Shown here: in pieces, positions 40,201 to 49,620 of the stretch | Numbering within the stretch: the stretch's first letter is position 1 | Layout: every line of letters begins with the position of its first letter | NCBI RefSeq assembly: GCF_031877795.1 | Contig: NC_133948.1 | Location: 13,066,948 to 13,130,947 of the forward strand | DNA from: Strix aluco | Lineage: Eukaryota; Chordata; Aves; Strigiformes; Strigidae | Length of the DNA: 64,000 bases | Direction of reading: 5' to 3' | Notes under the pieces: generated by a model | Databases searched by the model: none | What the model saw: the letters and a program-made list of their open reading frames with translations, nothing else | Told to the model about the DNA's origin: nothing | Translations under genes and position numbers: made by a program

Positions 40201-43200
40201 TCTAAAAATGTTTCAAATTATGATTAGTGAAATGAACCTAATTAATAACATGCAGAGCAGCAGTTGACAGGAAATAAATTGTAGCATATAAAAAGTATGA
40301 AAAAATCTGCTAAAAATTGAAACAAAAGTCTCATCACCAAGCAATTATCTGAAATTAGTTTGTCCAAGTGTCTACAGGTAGTCTTAACCAAGCTACTTAA
40401 ACTCTCACAAATGACTCCTTAATTTATGAAGATATCTTGAACTGGCAACCAAGAGACCACATCTTAAATGCTAAACACATCATCTCACCTCTCTATGTGC
40501 CGAGAATTATTTGCTCATCTTTAAGTACACCTGAATCACATCCTAGGTAGCACTTCAGTCTATGAAGCCTCTTTGGCTCCCTCTAGATGCTAAAACCTTG
40601 AGCAGCTATGCATGTTCAAAATACACCGAATTGCTTTTCCCCTTATCTCAAGGGTGAACAAGGATAACCATGCTGCACATCAAGGGAACAAATATTATGA
40701 GAAAAGCTTTAAAAAAAAACCACAACAAAGTGCCAACCCAGCGAAGGATGCTTTATGTGTATGCGAAAGGCAAGCTTATCTCTAGGATTCAAAGCTGAAT
40801 TTGAAAAACACTGAACATTAATAGCCCTGCACACTCTGAAAATGTAACTTACTGTGCTGAATTAAGCCATTCTTACCATTTGTTAAGACCAATTTACAAG
40901 AGCCACAGAAGAGGGGTCTGAAGCACTCAAGGCGATATGCAGCCAAGTTGAGGCTTTTTCTCTTTTTTAAAAATTAGTTTCAAATGAGTTGCCACAGAGC
41001 TGTTATCTATATTGCTTAAAATGTGAATAAGGCAGAGAGATCAATTTTCTTCTCTTTATCTTAGTATCCTGTATCCTAAAACTGTGACAAGTCAACTGAA
41101 AGTCAGTACCAAACAAGTTTTTTTTTAAAAAAAAAAACAGTTTGAGCATCTTACATTCACTGTTAAGCATTTGAAGATTCTCGACAGATTAATGAAAACT
41201 TTATAAAGGAAATTTTGAAGGGCTGCTAAAGCACCAACAGATTGAACCTGAAACACAATCTTGCATGAGGCTTAATAGTTAATAATCACACTACACAGTG
41301 CTCCAGAACAGGAGGCAACTATTGCAACTTAATGAAACTGCAGTGCTCCCAACACTCACAGACAAGCCTATCCATCAGGTTGCTAACTTGCATCCTTGCA
41401 CACTTGATACGTTTTAAAAACCGTTGAGTCCACATCCGTTTCAGTATTCTTATTTCTTAGCCTCCAGCACATGTTCCCAACAAAAATCTGTTACTTTTAA
41501 AGAAATCACATTGCACTTCTGCTAGTCTGGAAGGAAGGAGATAAGGGAGGGCTAACACACACAGAACAGATCTCTTCTCCACAGTTACTTACACGCCTTT
41601 CCCTACAGCTGTATTTGATCAAACCGCTCATCTCTTCAGGACACACAACAATGGGGGGGGACACATTTCCCTGAAGAGGATTAATCTGGTCCCCAAATCA
41701 GATTACTAAATACTTTTTACCCCTCCTCAGTCTCCCTTTAACTCTGCAAATCCACACCCTGATGTTAACAGCTGTCTCGCTGACAGAGAATTTGGACTCC
41801 TTCAGATTCCTAGAACACTGGTATGCAGATTTCCAACGGTAAGATCTAGTCAGATCCGGATCCACTAATGAAAATCTGCTTACAAGATTAGTACTGTATC
41901 TCAATTTAGTAGTGAACAGACACAGACATAGGAAAACAATAGGAAAGTTAAGGTTAAGGCACAGTTTGTAAGATCAGACTAGACTTCATAATTTAAAAAG
42001 AGAAAAAGATCAGGGAAACAGCATAGTTCAAGCTGTTTTCCAGACCAGATGAGCCCTAACATTTGTACAAAGTCAAGAGCACTCCTGAATATGTCCACAC
42101 AGGTTCTAATTCTCACTACTGAAAACAAATTATTAGCTTACATAACTTCTGTAGATACTATGCAAGAAAGATACAAAAGGTCTAACCCATGGACAGGCCT
42201 CAGCAACACAGCCAACATAATCTGACCATGAAGTGAAGGAGTTGCTCTTAAAAAGAGAATCAAATCAGACTTTTGGTTCAATATCACAGCAACACAATTT
42301 GTGAAGGTTAATTACCCCTCTACTTAGCTCCACTGTGTCAACTACTGCAAAAAGCACCGCCAAGGCACCAAGGTTACCAACTGGTCTCATGAAAGAAATC
42401 CGTTCATTTAATGTCCATTTTCCAGAGTCTGGACACAAGTGTAGCTCACAAATATCCTTCTGGCTTTAAGTAGCTTATTTCAACGTTGATTGTTTGCCTT
42501 TCTTCAACTTCTTGACCACTTATTACTGGAGAAAAGAGGACAGTTTACAGCCTGGCACCTCCAGTTAGGTCAACATTGTGGCATATCTCAGTAGTTTCAT
42601 TGCCAGATCACATCAACTAAAGCAGCCCCTTTCCCTGCATACAAGCAAGCCTATCCACTTTGCTGCTTCACTGGCACTATTTTGATTCACCTGTTAATAA
42701 TTCAGGTCACTGAGTTTTATTATGAACTGCTTTCTCCATTAAAAGACCACCAATTTGTGTTCTACATCTATTGGCATTTGGAAAGCTTTACAGCCTTCAT
42801 ACTATCTCTCTGTATAAACCAGCGTTGCTACCTTATTTTTTTTTCCTAAGCAACAGCAGAGTGGATCAGATGAATGCCTCTGTTGTCCTCACCTCCTGTT
42901 AATTCCATGGTAAGCTTTTCATTCTCAATCATCTTCTTTTTCTCTTCCAACTCTGCAATCAAATTTTCCTTAAGCTCAATTTTCTTATCTTCAAACTCCT
43001 TTGCTGCTGCCTTCTTTTCCTTGACGTAATTTTTTTCCACCTGATCCGTCTAATGCAAACCAAAAGAACAAAAAGGTTAATTAAGGAACCAATGACTCAA
43101 GTTAATGAGATCAAAACAGCTTCTTAAAACTGCTGTACTGATTAGCTTTGCAGTTCAAAACTGTAGCTAGTTCTAGAGATTATCAATATTCATAATCAAC

Positions 43201-46200
43201 AGAAAAACATCTAAAAATTACTAAGTAAGCAGTACTATATTGGCAAAAGAATGAATTTAAAAAAACCCAACGCATTTTAATGTAGCATCAAGTCTCTAGC
43301 AAGATCAAGTCTCTAGCAGAGAGCTCTTCAGATTTACAAACAGCACAATCATTTATCACCTTAAACAACCTTTTTAAACAAGCCAAATCCACAGCCAGCA
43401 GACAACAGCCCAAGAGCAAGTATTTCTTTTAATTCTAGTGACAAAGTCCAGAAGTTACTTGGCTGTACTACACCTCAAGTGTAACAACACTAGCTAGAGG
43501 AAGATTTCTTTAAGCCTTCTGGGAAAACAAGCACAAGTACTAGTTGATGAAACAGGAGGTTTATACCTCTTCTATCTAGTTAACATATACTTTGATAAAG
43601 TAAGTGTACTTACTTCCAGCTGGAGGAACAGCTCTGAAAGACAAGAAAGACAGTTTGTTATCTTCAAAGATGCACAAAATCACTTCCCTTACATTTTAAG
43701 TCATTGAATATTGCAGCTAAGAGAGGCAGTGAACCAAACAGTGTATGTACTCTTCCGACCTCTACTCACTTTGCAGTTTTGCACTGAAAATAAAGGAACT
43801 ATGAGAAATTCCACAAAAACACATTGCTAATTGAAGTTTTCTACAGATTGTCAAGCAGATTTGCAAAGCTTACACAGCAATGTTATTTGGTTTAGCTACT
43901 ACACCCAGCACTACTAAGCATGTAGTCCATCCTTCTTCCAGTTTAATTACAGTCAATTAATACTAGATATAAACTTGAAACATGTGGCTGAATAGATGGC
44001 TGGCAAAAATTCACAGTTTAATCCAACTTCACGAATTTCAGCAATGACTGGTTCAGAAATAATTCTGCAGCTGTTGAAGATTCATCTACTCAACTCCCAT
44101 GTGTCTGATCTCAAGCTGTTTACACCTGAGAACACAAGCAAGGAAATTGTTGTGTATCACTGAAGGTTAAGTTCTAACACATGGCTATGACTAGTTCAAG
44201 TCAGACCTATGGATGAGAGAAATGGATTTATGGGTGTGAAATAATCCTGCTACTGATTTTTGCACAATTCCTAACAACTTGAAATTAAGTAGGATGGAAC
44301 CCTTCTTGTGTTTCCTGGAGGACATAACGCCCAAAAAGTTTTTACTCAAGATAGTGGCAAGAAAAGCAACCTAAGGCACCTGATCAGTCCTCGTCACCAT
44401 ATTTCACCAGCCTATTAAGCTCTGGCAATACCTGAAATAGTAAACTTCTGCAAAGATCTCAGGCTTCAAATATGTTTTGGAGAGGACTATAGTAGCAGCA
44501 CTGTACTACTGTGCCTTTTTTAAAAAAAAATTAAAAAAAAACGGTAATCAAATACAAGTAAATCTAAACTCTTGCTTTAATATCTCTGAATTCTAAAAAA
44601 AAAAAAAAAACCCAGCACCAAAAACCCAAACCAAAAAAACCCAAACAAACCCACCTAAAACCTCAAAATAGGAAGGATAAACGTAAAAGATCATTCTTCC
44701 TGTAGTACTAGACAGCTGGAATTCTTTTATCATAAAATTGAAAGTTATCACCATCTGCCCTCCTGTGGAAGAAATATGTTGCTGCAGCATTGGTCTTTGC
44801 CAGAAATACAAGTTTGCAGTTAGTCTTAGTTTTATCAAAACAGCCAAATATTGCTAGAATACAGCTCTAGTGTATGTGAAATTCATCTCAGAAGACAGAT
44901 TCCTGTTAACACGAAGTAGTTCAACTCACTTAATTTCCTCAAGCAAATCCTTCACCCTCCTGAGTGCTTTTAGAAAGACACAATTTACACTATTCAAAGG
45001 TTGGAGTACGTTAGCCATCATACAACTGCCACTGCCTCTCTGTCATATTTCCCAGAGTAACAGCCCAGAAATTATAGGATTCATCCAACTTTTCTAAAGG
45101 AAGGACAGCTACATTTCCTATTTCCGCATAATAGCTTCTATAAAAGGCCTGGCTTCAGTATCCAAGATAAGAACGTACTGGAAAGAGAACAAACAAGAAA
45201 GAGGGAGGGCAAGCAAACAGATCTGATTTCCAAGCCATTTCTCTGCAGTAACACAATAAAGGCTCCCCAGAAGGGCTGAGACTTAGGCACTTTAAAAAAA
45301 TTAATTTGGGCCTTCGCTCCTGAAACAGAGCGGAATACAAAGTACAGGCAGCCCATCCGGTGTCACAGTTATACAGAGTAACAGTTTCAGCAGCAAACTC
45401 TCTGTACTGATTGTTCCAGGGCACAAAACAGATCTTTGGGAAAGCACGTAGTCCTAACTTTCCATTCCTGTAAACTGAAAGAAATAGTGCACCTGAAGGT
45501 TTCAGACAAGTTACACAAAACAAGAGGCCAAAGCAGGAGGCTGTATGTTAGGCATGGTGCCAGATAAAAATGATTTTTTTTTTTTTTTCCTTGAGCTGTT
45601 TCACACAAATGAAGACTAAAACTGTTTATTGGTGTTTGGTAAACAGTCAGCAAACAATGTTGATGAAGGAGAAAAAAAAAATCAAGATAGATCCCATGAT
45701 GCTTTGTGCACTCTCAAAAAAACCTACACTATACCCTTGGAAGCAGAAGAACCTCTTACTCCAGCAAGTTCCTTTTCTTTAAAGGGCAGAATTACCATTA
45801 TTTTTCTTCAGGTGTTATAGAAACCATGAATTTAAATTGTATGCAGCATCTCAGAAAGAAATTCAGCTTACCTGCATTTCGTATCCTTTCTTTGTACTGC
45901 TGGTCCAACTTCTTCATTCTTTTCTGATATTCCTGAAGAGTACCTAGTTGAAATAAATTGTAGATTCCCACTAGAATTTTTTTTTCTAAGTATTATGGAG
46001 CCATACACCACTTGAAACACAAATACTAGTATCTGAAATCAGAAAACTACAGTTCTAGTTTGCTTATTTTGATAAGCACATTCCCTGGTTTTTCAGAAAG
46101 TGGCCTACTACTTTTAAGAAATGCTTTAATACACAGAGGCTTAACTACAAGTGTTTAGAGGGAAAAAGGATGGAAGTGGCTGACATTTTTCACTCAGCAG

Positions 46201-49200
46201 CATGACTGAGAGCCAACATGCAGTGAAGGATGCTGCTTACATCTTTCAAATCCCTCATCCTTCTATGACCTTTGGAAAGTGCTGAACGTTGCTCAGGAAA
46301 AAACAAGCTACCCCCTTCAAAGCTTACCTTCCTGCAATTGTTGTAATTGCCTCTTAAGAGATGCCAGTTTATCCTGATACATCCTGCAAAGATAGAGAGC
46401 ATGCAACTTTATTTTGAAAAACAAGCATACATAGCTTATTTCACCATCTGCTTAGGTTACAACATGTTTATATGGAATTAAACACTTCTCAGAAGAACTT
46501 TAGGAAACAAATAAATGACAACTAAAAGAATATTATTCAAATGAAAGGTTATCACTCTGTCTAAAACCCCTGCCACCCCATTGGTTTCAAAATGCACCCA
46601 AACCAATTACTTTGGGAACAGTTCAGGGTAAAAGAGGATTTTTTTTTTTAAATGTTGAAATCTAAAATGACATTTAAATTTACCGATGCCAAAACACTTC
46701 ACAACATAATCACTCTGTCAAGCCTTAATATTTGTGTATTAGTTCCCTACTTCTAAAGAGAAGGCATTTCCTCACATAGATTTTGACATTATTAAAAAAA
46801 CCCCAAAGTCTATTCCTGGTGCTACTGCAAACTTGCATTTCCTTTACCACAAGCCAAGTCCTCCTGACCAGTATAAAAACAGACCTCTGCCAGTAAGCAA
46901 GAACACAAAATACTGCAAATAAACCTAAACATCAAGGGAAATTATTTCAAGTCTCCAGACAGCCCGTCTTCTTGGAGAGGACTAGCATTCTATTGTTTAA
47001 GGGATTTTAATAGGCATCTTGCTTTTTGCTTGACTTACATAAAATAGATCCTTTATTTAAAGGATCTGTCTGTAGCAGGATTCATTTGCAGCAAAACTCA
47101 GCTGCTCCCAGAAACTCGCACCTATTTCTTTGTCCGAAACAGTAGTAGCACTTAGTTGTTTTAATACATACAGAACAGAGAAAGTAACTAAGAAATACAA
47201 GTATATGGACTTATTACCTATTACATTGGGCTAGGCACTTAGAAACTCCAATCTCAGCCCAAAACATTGCAAAGCTTTATGCAAAAAAGGGAAAAAAACG
47301 AATAAGCAGATCATTACCTTACTTTTGATTAGAATGGGTTACTTACTGTTCTTTCATTTCTACAAAGTCCTCTTCCTCGTGCTTTGCCAGGTCAGTTTCA
47401 CTGGCATCCTCAGTGTCTAAATGAGGTAAAGAATGACTTGTTAAAACTAAGTATTTTTAAAAACCCCGAAGTAGTTATTTAGAAGCAAAGAAACAAACAA
47501 AAATCCCCAAACCTCAGATAGTTTAACTTCAAATACACAACCAGATAGGCCTTTGGAGAGCTGAATTCAGAAGCGAAATGAACCAACCCACGTCTTTCCT
47601 GTAACTGCAAGTTAACCTATGTAAATCCTCTGGTAGTTTTGCAACTAAGCTTACATCAAGTCTAAACAACTTCAACTTAAGACAGTCTGGCAATTTCTTC
47701 CCAGGTTAAGACATCAGGTCCTACAGCAATGCTTACACATAAAAGGTGAGACAGAAACAGTCTAAAGACTCCGAAAAACGTTTCACAGACTTCTTGCTCT
47801 AGTTTTGCCCCTGATACGTGGAAGATAATGACTGAAACAGCTGTAACTGGTTCTGCACCCTGACCTGAACAAAAGCAGTATGGCTGTTAGGGTTTACCAC
47901 AAAGGTCTCACTAAAGATAACAAAGCTACTTGCTGTGATCTGAACTTGACTTCTCAGCTACACATCACACAGAAGTACTTCAACATTTATACGTAACAGA
48001 GACCAGCACTACCATAAAGATAGCCCCAATTTTATGAACAGGTAATATAAACTAGAAACAAATTAAAACAGTATGGGACTGCTAGTCTTCTGCTATGCCT
48101 TTTCAAGCTCCTATTTATAACACACAGGTAGACAAGAATTAACTACCTTTCCTCCCCAAGGAGAGGTCAGTGTCTCTGGGCCCGAGCTGTGGTAGGCAGG
48201 GTACAGCTGTAAAGCCTTAACTACAGCTACATTCCCTACATATGGACAGGGGCATCAGCCCTTTCAATCAAATCTTTCTGAGATTTTTCTTAAACTATGA
48301 ACAAACTGTTTAAGCTTACAGGTATTAAGACAAAATTCAATACACCGAAGATAAAACAAAAAGTTTTAGAAAAATACTTAGATGCCTAGGTCACCAGAAA
48401 GGACTTCCATACTCAGTTTACTCATATGCAGCCACGGAGAGTCCCCCACTGACCAGTACGCTGTCACCCTTCATAAGGATCTACTGGTTTGCCTCTGGCA
48501 CCTCATTCCTGAACGTACTGAACGTGATGGAGGATTCTGGCTGACAGAGCAAAAGGCACTGTCGAAAGATCATTCTTCATCTCACTCATGTATTATTGTA
48601 TGCATCCTACACCCCAGGATACTCTGGGCTTTACTTCCACTCCCTCTCCTCCACTGCTTTCCTGGTTCTTCTACAAACCCCCTCTTTCCTCTAATATCCT
48701 CTTGCACTCCCTTACTTCTGACCACACTTTCTTCTCCCTTAACTGTCTCCCTCCCTCTTCACACCACATTAATACACTGGATTTCTCCACTACTTTTACC
48801 CTGTTGTCCCGTACACTCAATCCCACCTCCTCAGTGCTCCTGCCTCTCTCACTGACCCTTCTTCACCTGGGAAACCACTTCACTTCTACCTCGCCATCGG
48901 CTTCGCTCTTCCCGTCTTCCAGGGAGCCCCAGCACGCTAACAGGCTTTTGTTTTCTTTGCGTTTTCTTTCTGTTCCAGACCACTTCTCCACTAAGCCCAA
49001 CCCAAGCTTTTCTTCCCCAAACACTCTCCTCCATCTCCTCAGCACTCGTGTCCGGAGCAGTCCTCTTCTTCAACCTGCCACCAAGGGGAATGCCCGCCCA
49101 CCCCGAGCCCCTGCTTCTTCGCCCTGCCCCAGTCCCCACTCTCTCACACCACCCCAGAGCACCAAAGCCCCCCGCCCCGGCCCCTCTCCACCCCGCTCCG

Positions 49201-49389
49201 GCCCAGCCCGCCACGCTACCAACCCTCATCGGAGTCGCGGGCCCGAGCGCTCCGCTCGCCGTCCTCCTCCTCCGCGCTCTCCAGCTCCTCCTCCTCGTAG
49301 TACTCGGGGCCGGGGGGCATGGCGGTGGCAGGCGCCCCAGGCGGAGCAGGGGCCGGCGGCGTGGCAGACACCAACCCGGCCGCGCTCAT
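28134..49389 (-). CDS. SUDS3: SUDS3 (SDS3), SIN3-HDAC corepressor subunit; complete 12-exon coding region with introns
   Basis: Exons assembled from the sequence join in phase into 1011 nt (336 residues plus TGA); human SUDS3 is about 328 residues. The start MSAAGL matches the family, is the first in-frame ATG, and has G at -3. Layout seen: acidic Glu/Asp/Ser-rich N-terminus (about 28-75); Lys/Glu/Gln-rich coiled coil (about 78-172); basic patch RKLRRRP with a SIN3-interaction-type segment (about 190-233); Ser/Pro linker (about 234-256); conserved C-terminal module (about 258-336) ending RRRSAA. Family knowledge: SUDS3 is a nuclear scaffold of the SIN3A/B-HDAC1/2 complex. It dimerises, stimulates deacetylase activity, and its C-terminal part folds as a capped Tudor domain that binds nucleic acid. 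The promoter is a CpG island, consistent with a housekeeping gene. Oddities are an AT-AC intron 7 and 20-nt and 22-nt exons. Identity is very secure; the UTR limits are not. Confidence 0.97.
28233..31608 (-). other. SUDS3: SUDS3 intron 11
   Basis: GT-AG intron of 3.4 kb before the terminal exon, AT-rich with short A/T runs. No other feature recognised. Confidence 0.85.
31609..31693 (-). CDS. SUDS3: SUDS3 coding exon 11 (85 nt)
   Basis: Encodes [19 protein letters not shown] then VISSVGANE (residues 276-304), the middle of the C-terminal Tudor-like module. Acceptor TTTGCAG|GTAC, donor GAG|GTAGTG. Ends in phase 0. Confidence 0.97.
31694..35804 (-). other. SUDS3: SUDS3 intron 10
   Basis: GT-AG intron of 4.1 kb (donor GTAAGT, acceptor TTTGCAG). 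AT-rich with no feature I can support. Confidence 0.85.
35805..35910 (-). CDS. SUDS3: SUDS3 coding exon 10 (106 nt)
   Basis: Encodes [20 protein letters not shown] and [16 protein letters not shown] (residues 241-275): the Ser/Pro linker and the first strands of the C-terminal module. Acceptor CTCCTCAG|CCTC, donor GATG|GTAAGT. The Trp codon is split across the junction. Confidence 0.97.
36638..36659 (-). CDS. SUDS3: SUDS3 coding exon 9, a 22-nt microexon
   Basis: Encodes LKSPKRP (residues 234-240), a short basic link between the SIN3-binding helix and the Ser/Pro linker. Acceptor CATTTAG|CTTA, donor CCAG|GTGAGT. The 22 nt convert phase 0 to phase 1 and are needed to reach [10 protein letters not shown] in exon 10. 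Confidence 0.95.
36660..37535 (-). other. SUDS3: SUDS3 introns 8 and 9 (9 at 35911-36637)
   Basis: Both GT-AG, flanking the 22-nt exon 9. Just before that exon the transcript reads TGCTTTTTTGCTC, giving two TGC motifs close to the acceptor. Nothing else recognised. Confidence 0.85.
37536..37597 (-). CDS. SUDS3: SUDS3 coding exon 8 (62 nt), starting after an AC acceptor
   Basis: Encodes [19 protein letters not shown] and then NK (residues 213-233), the SIN3-binding helix region in this family. The intron ends GGATAC and the exon begins CTCAGCTAAAT. Using the nearby CAG as a normal acceptor would drop five bases and break the frame. Donor AATAAG|GTAGGG, phase 0. Confidence 0.96.
37598..39540 (-). 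other. SUDS3: SUDS3 intron 7: U12-type AT-AC intron
   Basis: The donor ATATCCTTTT (39540 down to 39531) is the U12 AT-AC consensus. The motif CCTTAAT at 37613-37607 matches the U12 branch site, and its branch A lies 10 nt from the intron end, in the expected range. The intron ends TAC. There is no polypyrimidine tract, as expected for this class. Such introns are removed by the minor spliceosome (U11/U12/U4atac/U6atac). No GT-AG choice at either end keeps the frame. Nothing else is seen inside. Confidence 0.93.
39541..39636 (-). CDS. SUDS3: SUDS3 coding exon 7 (96 nt), ending at an AT-AC donor
   Basis: Encodes [20 protein letters not shown] and onward to PDKRRKPAP (residues 181-212): a basic patch followed by the start of the SIN3-interaction region. 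Acceptor TTACAG|ATTC. The 3' boundary is CCTG|ATATCCTTTT with no usable GT. The left-over G joins CT of exon 8 to make the expected Ala of KPAPAQLNYLL. Confidence 0.96.
39637..42892 (-). other. SUDS3: SUDS3 intron 6
   Basis: GT-AG intron of 3.3 kb, AT-rich. I see no exon, RNA gene or identifiable transposon. Confidence 0.8.
42893..43049 (-). CDS. SUDS3: SUDS3 coding exon 6 (157 nt)
   Basis: Encodes residues 129-180: [19 protein letters not shown], then a charged run rich in Lys and Glu ending EKLTMELTG. This is the most conserved part of the coiled coil. Acceptor GCATTAG|ACGG, donor GGAG|GTGAGG. Confidence 0.98.
43050..43613 (-). other. SUDS3: SUDS3 intron 5
   Basis: GT-AG intron downstream of the 20-nt exon, containing one perfect 15-bp-core tandem duplication (43287-43320). 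Otherwise unremarkable. Confidence 0.85.
43287..43320. repeat. 17-bp tandem duplication
   Basis: ATCAAGTCTCTAGCA occurs twice with a 17-bp period (43287 and 43304), in SUDS3 intron 5. Confidence 0.9.
43614..43633 (-). CDS. SUDS3: SUDS3 coding exon 5, a 20-nt microexon
   Basis: Encodes ELFLQLE (residues 122-128) inside the coiled coil. A pyrimidine-rich tract leads to TTTCAG|AGCTG, and the donor is GGAA|GTAAGT. It is required: without it exon 4 (phase 1) cannot join exon 6 (phase 0), and the conserved peptide AELFLQLE would be lost. At 20 nt it is below the size that many exon finders call. Confidence 0.95.
43634..45871 (-). other. SUDS3: SUDS3 intron 4
   Basis: GT-AG intron between the 72-nt and 20-nt exons. 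It contains an A-rich low-complexity block (44593-44665) and a T-run near 45575. No other gene or mobile element was recognised. Confidence 0.85.
44593..44665. repeat. A-rich low-complexity block
   Basis: A 16-base A-run followed by irregular CCCAAAAA/CCAAACAAAC units, inside SUDS3 intron 4. Confidence 0.8.
45872..45943 (-). CDS. SUDS3: SUDS3 coding exon 4 (72 nt)
   Basis: Encodes [19 protein letters not shown] and onward to IRNA (residues 98-121), continuing the coiled coil. Acceptor AACTAG|GTACT, donor GCAG|GTAAGC. One base carries into the 20-nt exon 5. Confidence 0.97.
46328..46383 (-). CDS. SUDS3: SUDS3 coding exon 3 (56 nt)
   Basis: Encodes [19 protein letters not shown], the start of the coiled coil (about residues 79-97). 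Acceptor TTTGCAG|GATG, donor GAAG|GTAAGC. Heptad-like Leu spacing is visible. Confidence 0.97.
46384..47346 (-). other. SUDS3: SUDS3 introns 2 and nearby intron 3 (45944-46327)
   Basis: Both are GT-AG introns with strong GTAAGT/GTAAGC donors. AT-rich; nothing further recognised. Confidence 0.85.
47347..47416 (-). CDS. SUDS3: SUDS3 coding exon 2 (70 nt)
   Basis: Encodes [22 protein letters not shown] (residues 56-78 with split codons at both ends), the acidic segment before the coiled coil. Acceptor ATTTAG|ACACT, donor CA|GTAAGT. Phase carries two bases (CA) into exon 3. Confidence 0.96.
47417..49223 (-). other. SUDS3: SUDS3 intron 1
   Basis: GT-AG intron with the weak donor GTTGGT. Its first roughly 500 bases are strongly purine-rich on the transcribed RNA (plus strand C/T-rich, about 48600-49090). 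The rest is ordinary AT-rich intron with no exon or recognisable repeat. Confidence 0.85.
49224..49389 (-). CDS. SUDS3: SUDS3 coding exon 1
   Basis: Residues 1-55 plus one base of codon 56. It encodes the Ala/Pro-rich start and the acidic run [16 protein letters not shown]. The donor reads GAGG|GTTGGT, which is weak (T at +3, no AAGT). It is fixed by the reading frame: the G left over joins AC of exon 2 to make the conserved Asp of SDEDTEDASE, whereas using the GTAGCG four bases further on would give an in-frame stop. The frame stays open upstream of the ATG but contains no earlier ATG. Confidence 0.95.
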
Positions 49390-49464
49390 AGCGACGGGAC
49401 GCAGCCGCCGCGGGCCCGCGCCTCCGCCCGGCGCTCGGCAACGGCGCCAGGACCCGCGTCGCCC

Positions 49465-49476
49465 CTTCCGCTTCCG
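49465..49476 (-). promoter_or_regulatory. Tandem ETS-type sites in the SUDS3 promoter
   Basis: The minus strand reads CGGAAGCGGAAG, two adjacent CGGAAG cores as bound by GABPA/ELK factors. Motif match only. Confidence 0.5.
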
Positions 49477-49620
49477 GGCGGCCGCCGCACTGCCAGAGCG
49501 CCTCCGCCCGGCGAACGCGGCGGGCACCTAAAGGGGGGGCCCTTGGGGCGGGGACAGCAGAGGGACCGAGGGTTCGAGTCCCGGCCCCGCCGGCAGCGTC
49601 GGCCACAGTTTAAACCGTGC

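Larger units (their letters stand above)
49090..49620 (-). promoter_or_regulatory. SUDS3: SUDS3 CpG-island promoter, 5' UTR and exon 1
   Basis: Dense CpG over about 500 bp surrounds the ATG, in sharp contrast to AT-rich sequence on both sides. No TATA box. Tandem ETS motifs (plus strand CTTCCG at 49465-49470 and 49471-49476) lie about 80 bp upstream of the ATG, the typical position for an ETS-driven housekeeping promoter. The start site is probably within 49430-49530, by inference. Confidence 0.8.

Noticed and set aside
48588-49391. Open frame of 267 codons on the plus strand
   Set aside because: Low-complexity Ser/Pro/Leu composition caused by the pyrimidine-rich strand, antisense to SUDS3 exon 1 and intron 1. 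No family similarity.
49569-49601. GGTTCGAGTCCCGGC, a perfect tRNA B-box-like motif near the SUDS3 promoter
   Set aside because: The T-stem pairs at only about three positions, no A box or acceptor stem at the right distance, no T-run terminator. Not a tRNA gene.
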